Below are positions 57,206-64,000 of a stretch of 64,000 nt of DNA, in pieces; within the stretch, counting starts at the first letter, position 1; each line of letters starts with the position of its first letter. A program made the translations under genes and the position numbers. The notes beneath the pieces were generated by a model, which saw only the letters and a program-made list of their open reading frames with translations, was not told the DNA's origin and made no database searches. Source of the stretch: Valencia hispanica (taxonomy: Eukaryota > Chordata > Actinopteri > Cyprinodontiformes > Valenciidae); assembly GCA_963556495.2 (NCBI GenBank), contig OY747702.1, forward strand, positions 55,283,786 through 55,347,785. The letters are read 5' to 3'.

Positions 57206-59036
57206 TTTCTGTGCTGGGCCGATGTCTTCCTTTGGTTGGTTGGGGCACCTCTTTCGGGGGTGCCAGGTTTGGGATTGTTGGGTGGTGCCTGTTTGGTGGC
57301 TCGGCGGGATACGGATCCAGCGTCTCTGCTCGTTCGCTCACCTGTTCTGTGCTCATCATACGTGGTCGGTTCATTGGCGGGTTGGACCGGCCCTGGCCTT
57401 TGTTTGATGCCTGGTCTCAGCGCTCTGCGTTGCGCCGGATCAGGGCTCAGGAGCTGGTACAACTTGGTGTCAAGGTGCTGGCTGGGCTTGGCCTGGGGAT
57501 GCTGTCCGTCCACTGCGGCTATCGGTGGGGCGCCCCGACATGGGGCAGGGGTGGGGCGCTGGCAGGGGTAGACTGGGACAAAAATTCAGCCCTGGCATTT
57601 TCTGTCCAGACCAGCCCACTACATTATCAGCCGACACTACATAAAAGTCCACAAATCTCGCATCATCTCCTCTCATGCATACTACAGTACAAATGAGTCA
57701 TATTCCTTGATGGCAGTCAACAAATAAAGCACATGTGGCTTGACACATTAGTTCATGTTAAGGCAAGACACTACAGGCATGGATTTTTCGTGACCTGGTC
57801 AATTTTGAGATTTGTGGATATTTAACATCTTTAACATGTTGTCTTTCAGAATAAAACAAACTACAACTCTGAAACACCTCTAAAATCGACTATTTTTATC
57901 ATTTTAGTGAGACAGCAGATTTGGCGTTCTATTTTCCGTCTCACTGTTTCCGGTTGCCTGTTAACGCGAACCAGTTTAAACAAAAAGCCCCCAAAAAAGA
58001 AAAAGTAAAAAGAAAAATTTCCAAAAATGGTATGCCTGTTTAAATTAATGACCAATCACAAACACAAAACGTGGGATTCGAGGGTCATTTGAACTTCACA
58101 TTGCATTGAATTATCTAATGCAAATCTTTAATTGCGTTTTTCTTACAATTCGTTTTTTCCAACATTCAATACAAATAATCTTGAAATCAGTTATACCTAT
58201 ATACACCAAATTTTCCACCATTTTTCTGTGCTATGAGCTAAAAGAAAATTACAGAGTGATTTGTCAATACATCATTCTAAAAAAAATGTGCTATTTTGTG
58301 TAAAAAACAAGGCGAAAATGAGTTTTTGGAGCTACTGACACTGTTTTTTGATTTATGAAGTACCTATTTCCCTCTGTAAAAAGTGTTTGATAACATATAT
58401 GATTAGAAAATTAAAGAAAAATTTAATCTGTCTCTTACCAATTTTGAGATGATACGTTTACAAATATATGTAAATTAGTACATTTGTAACCAGATTACAC
58501 CTAATTTGCATATCTACACAAAATATATGTCAAAACTTCTAATACAAAAGATGTTTGTTTTAATACTAGGATTAAGTTTGTCAAGTATTATCAAGGTCTC
58601 TTGAAGCTAACTTTTTTCCCTATTCACCTGTAGTGTCTCCCCCTAATGTTTACTGTTGCTATGGCAACCAGAGACCGCTGCCGATAGTAGTTTAGCTAAA
58701 TCATCTGAACAATAATAATCGAAAGTATCACAATTTGGCATATTTAACAAAATCAACCGCAACTACCAACAGTCAGCCCTTCAACTCTGTGCTAATATGT
58801 TGTCACAAGTATTCCTTTATTCAGGTCACAACTGCACACTAACGTTACTTACCATGGATTTCTCCACTTTGGGCGTCTCCTCGCGCAGCAGCACCTGCTG
58901 CTGGGGCGGTGACCCCGGCACCACATAGGTCTGTCAACCTTAAACATTTAGCAGCTTCCACCTCCAGAGATTTCAGCTTTTTGAGCCGTACTTTTTTGCG
59001 CCACAGGGGCGTTTCTTACCCTTCTTCATTTTCAGC

Positions 59037-59777
59037 TCAGCAGCATCCCGTCCATTGACTGTATCCCCGTCCCAGTGCCACCACTCCGGCCCATGTCATG
59101 AGGTCCCGCCCACCCTGGTTTGTGTTGTGATTGACAGCACTGTCATGGCTCTCATAGGCTGTCAGCCCATGATTGTTTGACAATGACAAACATAGACCAA
59201 TAATATGTGTCGATTCTGGCAGCATACTGCTAGCCCTCTGTAGCCAATTGGCCGGCCCAATTGGAGGGAATTGAGAGAGAGGAGAAAAAAAACCCCCCAA
59301 AAAACAGCGGACCCACCCACATTGGGTCAACGGCCCACATTGGGTCAACGGCCCACATTGGGTCAACGGCCCACCGGGATGATGCCCGGTATGCCAGATG
59401 GCCAAAACCAAGTAATCAACGATCTCCATGTAGGTGCACGGAGGTAAAGAGTCTAGATCTCTGTCCCATTCTGCTGCAAGGAGCTGGTATGGGTCTACGT
59501 TTCTGCTTGGTGCTGGTAGTGAGTTTCTCCACATAATGACCATTTTCTTTAGCCTGATTCTCCATTTCTTCATAATGTTATCTGTAATTTCTCCGTTTAA
59601 ATGCGTAATTCCAGTCGTCTTTCCTGCTCCATCTCTGTGTCGCTCTAACAGTGTTGCCCATGGCAACCGACAGTGTAGCCAGACAACATGGCCGACGGGC
59701 TCAGACCCCACCCAAATTGTTACGAGTCTTCCCATTCTCGTCACATGTCTCCTCATTCTCAATGGAAAATGAACCAA
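59037..59777 (-). CDS. Long ORF within the hAT element, origin uncertain
   Basis: The 246-codon frame contains RKNVDPY-like PSRNVDPYQLLAAEWDRDLD followed by SLPPCTYMEIVDYLVL. It resembles a region that precedes YqaJ-type exonuclease domains in fish transposon-encoded proteins, from memory. Directly after it, the frame enters the copied transposon end and three GPLTQC repeats, so the second half is not an ancestral protein. It is probably a relic. Confidence 0.3.
   Translation of the reverse strand: MVHFPLRMRRHVTRMGRLVTIWVGSEPVGHVVWLHCRLPWATLLERHRDGAGKTTGITHLNGEITDNIMKKWRIRLKKMVIMWRNSLPAPSRNVDPYQLLAAEWDRDLDSLPPCTYMEIVDYLVLAIWHTGHHPGGPLTQCGPLTQCGPLTQCGWVRCFLGGFFSPLSQFPPIGPANWLQRASSMLPESTHIIGLCLSLSNNHGLTAYESHDSAVNHNTNQGGRDLMTWAGVVALGRGYSQWTGCC
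59320..59372 (-). repeat. 18-bp tandem repeat, three units
   Basis: CACATTGGGTCAACGGCC repeats three times, encoding GPLTQC on the minus strand. Confidence 0.95.
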
Positions 59778-60342
59778 TGGGCCGCTGTCCTTGCTTTATG
59801 GGTCAGTCGTTGGCAAAAAAAAAAAAATTATTATTATTATATTGACCGGCCCCCAAGTGCGTCGGCCCACCGGGCATTCACCCGGTATGCCAGATTACCA
59901 TTCCAGCCCTGGGCGCTGGGATGTTGGTGGTGAAATTTGGCCTGGGGGGGCGCTGGTGCGCCTCGTCTACCGGTCCCTGTTCGGGTCCCTACTTGGGGGC
60001 GGGGTGCCCCTAGGCACCGGCTCTCCCGGTCCATGAATGGACCCACCCTGGCGCAGCCGGGGGCCGGCGGGGCCCGTGGGCTCGTCACTGCTGCCCCCCG
60101 GGCCCCTGCATCGTTGCCGCTGGACGTTACCCTGGGGTTCTCCTCTGCTCCCCTCTTGGGGGATGCGGTCGGCCCCACCCTGGTCTGCCTGAGGCTCTGG
60201 GGGTCCTTTGGACGTCTTGGCTCCAATATCCTTCATGTCTGCATCGAATCCTGGGAGACGGATTGATGCCTGCTCACACCAGCTATCGAACACTCTTATG
60301 GAGAAACCTTATATGCACCAGCATGCTCACACACACACATAG

Positions 60343-61947
60343 GTGTGGCCCCCAAATTACTGTGCTGACTTTAATGATGATTTTAGTGAACTGCTGTCTA
60401 TAATTTGTGTTGATTTTGACTGTATAATTATTGTTGGTGATTTTAACATCCATGTTGACAATCCCCAGAACAAAGGGTCTAAAGACCTGAGTAACACTCT
60501 GGACAACTTTGGGCTGACTCAACATAAAACAGAGCCCACACATAATAAGGGTCATGTTTTGGACTTACTGATCTCGAAGGGTCTGGGCCTTTCTAAGATT
60601 AATGTGCGTGATGTGGGCTTTTCTGACCATTGTTGTGTATTCTTTGAGAGTATAATTTCGGTTCACATAAACGTTTTAACGGAGGTAATCACAAAACAAT
60701 GTATAACTGAAAACACTAGTGAGATCTTTAACCAGGTCTTCTCTCTAACACCTGCCCTGTCAGAGGGTTCAGTCAATGAACTTGTCAACAGCTTTAATGC
60801 TAAAATATTAAATGTTATGGATACTATTGCTCCCACTAAGGTGAAGGTTATCTCTGGAAGGAAAAAGTCTCCATGGAGAAATTCCACACTGGTGAAAAAC
60901 GGGAGTGTCGGAAAGCTGAGCGCAGATGGAGAAAAACAAAACTTCAGGTTCATTATGACATCTATAAAGAGAAACTTCACTCTTATAACTTACAACTGAG
61001 GAATGCAAGGAAGTCATATTTTTCTGACATCATCACCAGAAATAGTCATAGTGCTCGTGCATTATTTGCTGTAGTCGACAGGCTAACAAACTCTCCTGTG
61101 TCATTAGCACCTGAACTCTATTCCACCAAGGCCTGCAATGACTTTGCCAAATTCTTCACAGACAAAATCCAAAATATTAGACAAGTGGTTGGTTCATCAA
61201 CGGCAGGTTCAGGTTATGTAAAGTGTCCACGGAAAATCTGTTTAAACACCATGAAACAGTTTTATCTCATAAACAGCAAAGATCTAGAGGACATCTTACG
61301 TCAACTGAACTCCTCCTCTTGCTGCTTAGACATCCTGCCTACAGGATTTTTCAAAAAGGTCTCAAAGATCTTGAAGTCAGATCTGTTACAGATTGTAAAC
61401 TCATCTTTAATGTCGGGTGTTTTCCTATAGCCCCTGAAAACAGCTGTAATTAAACCCCTGCTGAAAAGAGACAATCTGGACAAGACACAAATGAACAACT
61501 ACAGGCCCACCTCCAATCTTCCATTTTTAAGTAAGATCATTGAAAAGGCTGTTTTTCATCAGCTAAATGACTTTCTTTAGACAAAGCAACTGCTACGACG
61601 TCTTTCAGTCAGGTTTTAGACAGCACCACAGCACTGAGACTGCTCTGACCAAAGTCATCAATGACATCTGTTTGAATACTGACAGTGGAAAAATGTCAGT
61701 GTTAGTTTTACTGGATCTCAGTGCTGCATCTGATACAGTTGACCACATTATTTTACTCAAACGACTGGAGAACTGGGTGGGTCTCTCTGGCACTGTACTA
61801 AACTGGTTCAAAACGTACTTAGAGAACAGGAAGTACTTTGTGTCATTAGGTAACTTTACATCTAAGCAGACGGGAATTACATGTCCCGGGGTTCCATCCT
61901 GGGACCTCTTCTGTTTAACATCTATATGCTCCCACTGGCACAGGTAA
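60343..61947 (+). pseudogene. L2 ORF2 relic: endonuclease to RT
   Basis: The apurinic-type endonuclease C-terminal half is visible (IIVGDFNIHVDNP, TEPTHNKGHVLDLLI, SDHCCVF), then the linker and RT fingers/palm. The frame changes near 60900, 61430 and 61880, and an in-frame stop lies near 61580. Confidence 0.85.
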
Positions 61948-62144
61948 TAAATAACGACAATATAAGTTACCATAGTTACGCAGATGACACACAGATATAT
62001 ATTAGAATGTCGTATATTAGAATTCCTACCTCTCTTCTTCATCGTCTTTCTTTCTTCCCCCTCATTTTCCGTCTCCATGTCAATAACATCAGGAAATAAA
62101 ACCCACAGCAATTCATAATAAAGATTTTTCACACATATATATAT

Positions 62145-62184
62145 CAAGTGGAGTACTATTGCAAAAGCTGTAGTACTCCACTTG
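62145..62184. repeat. Hairpin, 14-bp perfect arms, 12-nt loop
   Basis: CAAGTGGAGTACTA is followed after 12 bases by TAGTACTCCACTTG. It lies just after the L2 copy stops. Confidence 0.92.
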
Positions 62185-62319
62185 TGAAAGTAAATCTGAT
62201 GGGCTTCTACTTGGTACTAAGACACCAATTCTGTGCTCCACACTGCCAAACAGGACACGTAAAAAAAAAGGAAAAAAAAAGAAAGATGTGTTTAGCACCT
62301 CAAATATCTTCATGAATTT

Positions 62320-62880
62320 ATAATAACAATCATACATTTTATTTAAAAGGCGCCTTTCTGACACTCAAGCTCACCGTACAGAAATACATAAAGTTAAACA
62401 CATAAAACAATCAAAATAAATAATGCAAGAAACAATTAAAATAGATTAAAATCACAAATAAGTGGATACTACAGTGAATAAGCTGGTTTGAACAGATAGG
62501 TTCTGAGTCCAGTTTTGAAATGGGGGAATGAGTCCATGTTTCTGAGATGTGGTGGAAGGGAGCTCTAGAGGCGGGGAGCAGAGCGGCTGAATGCTCTGCT
62601 CCCCATTGTGGTGAGACGGGCAGGTGGGGCCGACAGGTGTAAAGTGGAATGAGATCTGAACATGGAGGAGTTCAGATAGATAAGGGGGGGAGAGGTTATG
62701 GAGGGCTTTGAATGTCAGCAGGAGGACTTTGAACTGGATAGGGAGCCAGTGGAGCTGCTGGATGACAGGAGTGATATGATGGTTGGAGGGGGTTCGGGTG
62801 ATGATACGGGCAGCAGAATTTTGGACTAGTTGAAGTTTACGGAGGGATTAGTGAGAGAGGCCCATGAGAAGTGAATTACA
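62320..62880 (-). mobile_element. LINE fragment, C-terminal end (L2/Rex1-like)
   Basis: The minus strand reads RTPSNHHITPVIQQLHWLPI in broken frame, with QFKVLLLTFKALHNLSPPYL. The 3' tail lies at the left near 62330. It splits the repeated block, of which one part ends at about 62319 and the rest resumes at 62886. Confidence 0.7.
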
Positions 62881-62938
62881 ATTACAGTTTGCCATCAATC
62901 TTTTCATGCACCCACAATAATTACCATAGAATTGAAAT

Positions 62939-63082
<144 letters not shown>

Positions 63083-63114
63083 TATTTCTGAAGGGAAATC
63101 AAACCAAACTTCTC

Positions 63115-63805
63115 ATGTTTTAGGTCAGTTAGAACTAAAACACATTTCACACATAGACCTGTACCGACATGGGCTGAAAGGCCACTCAGTGAGGAGGAAG
63201 CCATGACTTCAAAACAAACATAAAAAACCCAGATTGCGGTTTGCAAATGCACACAGAGACAACGGCCTCCATTTTGAAGGTGGAACTGATGCACTTCATT
63301 AAATAGCTGGCATAATGTGGAAATATTGAAGCAACCTCTAAAGACTTCAAGCTCAGGTCACAAATGGGTCTTCCAAATGAACAAAAGCAAACAGCCAAAG
63401 TGGTTCTAAAGTGGCTTAAGTACAACAACCTTAATCTCAATATTATACAGGATTTGTGGGCAGATTTGAAAAGGTGAGTGCGAGCAAGAGGGCCCACAAA
63501 CCTGACCTTGTTCCACCAGTTCTGTCAGGAGGAATGGGCCAGAACTGCAGCAAGCAATGAGAAGGCTTGTGGAAGGAAACCCAAAATGTTTGAGCCAAGT
63601 AGTGCAGATCAAATCCAAAGTAATAATAAGGATACTGAGGAGATGTAAATAAACATGACAAATTATCTCTCCCATTATTGTGGCCTTTTAGCAAATATAA
63701 ACAATTTTAGTAATTCTAATTTGGTCTGATTTAACTTCAGACAGTGAGAATAAAAAAAAGTGTATGTCTTTTTATTTGGTGTATGCAGACTTCTGGTTTT
63801 AACTG
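63115..63805 (+). mobile_element. Tc1 relic of Sleeping-Beauty/Tdr1 type
   Basis: The sequence follows this group from 'ggtcagttagaactaa' in the terminal-repeat inner part, skips most of the first half, and resumes at 'ctgaaaggccactcagtgag'. From there it follows the transposase C-terminal half, with 'gtgggcagatttgaaaaggt' and 'caggaggaatgggccagaac'. The right end 'gtatgcagacttctgg' plus TTTTAACTG is flanked by TA (63806-63807). The left end is missing and the gene is full of stops. Confidence 0.82.
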
Positions 63806-63809
63806 TATG

Positions 63810-64000
63810 TATTTTAATTCTGGTAGCTTTTGACCTAAATTTAAAATACACCAGCAGAGAGATACTATTTATTTAAATGACAGGTTCATTTGCAAGTCCA
63901 TTATCGCAAAAGCCTTGGGAATCATGCAGAGGTTCAAAACACGTACTGTCCTTTAGTTTAACAGAAATAATATTTGAGTATTTGTTTTATTATATGCTCT
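63810..64000. other. AT-rich sequence at the window edge
   Basis: No feature recognised in the last 190 bp. Confidence 0.4.

Larger units (their letters stand above)
57563..59911 (-). mobile_element. hAT-like element inserted in the L2 leader
   Basis: It starts CAGGGGTAGACTGG and ends CCATTCCAGCCCTG, imperfect inverted repeats, flanked by the perfect 8-bp duplication GGCGCTGG (57555-57562 and 59912-59919). The right end carries the wording 'ccaccgggcattcacccggt' and 'atgccagatta'. A second, partial copy of this end lies at about 59372-59405, so a related element may be nested. A minus-strand frame (59037-59777) is described separately. No hAT catalytic domain was recognised. Confidence 0.85.
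57206..62000 (+). mobile_element. L2 LINE, long copy, split by a hAT element
   Basis: A GC-rich leader (57206-57562 and 59920-60330) leads into the ORF2 endonuclease (60343-60999, with GDFNIHVDNPQNKG and GFSDHCCVFFES). The linker, 60873-61430, contains AERRWRKTKLQVHYDIYKEK and RNARKSYFSD. The RT follows: 61567-61947 reads LVLLDLSAASDTVDHIILLK, and 61881-62099 reads [19 protein letters not shown] and SYADDTQIYI. Similarity stops near 62000, before the RT end. Frameshifts inactivate it. The GC-rich leader is assigned by position and orientation, not by clear similarity. Confidence 0.82.

Noticed and set aside
57187..57571. Overlapping long frames on both strands in the GC-rich leader
   Set aside because: High G+C lowers stop frequency. 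Several frames on both strands are open together, so none is specific.
59837..60293. GC-rich overlapping frames on both strands
   Set aside because: Same reason: the GC-rich L2 leader keeps many frames open at once.

Overview
This 64 kb window is vertebrate, almost certainly teleost fish, nuclear DNA. It holds the split 5' half of a recognisable vertebrate metabolic gene and many teleost-type transposable elements: Rex3 and L2/Maui-like LINEs, an I-clade LINE, an RLE-type LINE, a Penelope-like element, Tc1 and hAT transposons, PIF/Harbinger-like elements, short Ty3/gypsy-like LTRs and a tRNA-derived SINE. There is no operon structure, CRISPR array or prokaryotic signal, and nearly all long open reading frames are broken transposon genes or chance frames. 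The species cannot be read from the sequence.

Host gene (4.5-10.6 kb, minus strand): exons 1-4 of quinoid dihydropteridine reductase (qdpr), with a start codon at 10584, consistent splice sites and consistent intron phases. The C-terminal exons were not found and should lie left of base 1. Its introns contain a 388-bp hAT MITE, a Rex3 copy split by a Harbinger-like element, and two more hAT elements in intron 4. No other host gene is certain. A 95-bp candidate exon (16273-16367) and an open block at 13.77-14.39 kb, both minus strand, are the only other coding-like stretches that I could not assign to a repeat.

Region by region: 0.1-4.0 kb, two hAT elements with 8-bp target duplications, one carrying a nested element; 4.4-10.6 kb, qdpr; 8.9-13 kb, a repeat, two near-identical L2 tails and a SINE; 16.4-17 kb, a retroposon fragment; 17.6-21.7 kb, a palindromic composite of a long-inverted-repeat element, a Harbinger-like insert, and a second inverted-repeat element full of LINE fragments; 22.4-23.2 kb, a second hAT copy with an empty site; 24.4-26.7 kb, a Tc1 transposon with one visible stop and a solo LTR; 27.3-28.6 kb, a Rex3 copy with a 14-bp duplication; 28.9-30.9 kb, hAT in hAT with a solo LTR inside; 31.4-33.2 kb, a non-autonomous LTR retrotransposon with both LTRs; 33.3-34.7 kb, a MITE and a Penelope-like element with a degraded hammerhead-ribozyme core; 34.7-38.9 kb, featureless AT-rich DNA; 39-44.1 kb, LINE fragments and a solo LTR; 46.3-50.7 kb, a Tc1 element split by an LTR-like block and a 3-kb hAT that keeps a BED-finger exon; 52.2-54.1 kb, an L2 copy with two insertions; 55-55.9 kb, an L2/Maui-like 3' end; 56.1-57.1 kb, a deleted Tc1; 57.2-62.0 kb, an L2 element split by a 2.3-kb hAT; 62.3-63.8 kb, a LINE fragment, a long CA microsatellite and a Sleeping-Beauty-type Tc1 relic.

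Most boundaries were found by pairing terminal repeats with target-site duplications, and these pairings give relative insertion orders. The transposons do not form a working unit. The functional content visible here is the qdpr 5' half and its promoter region.
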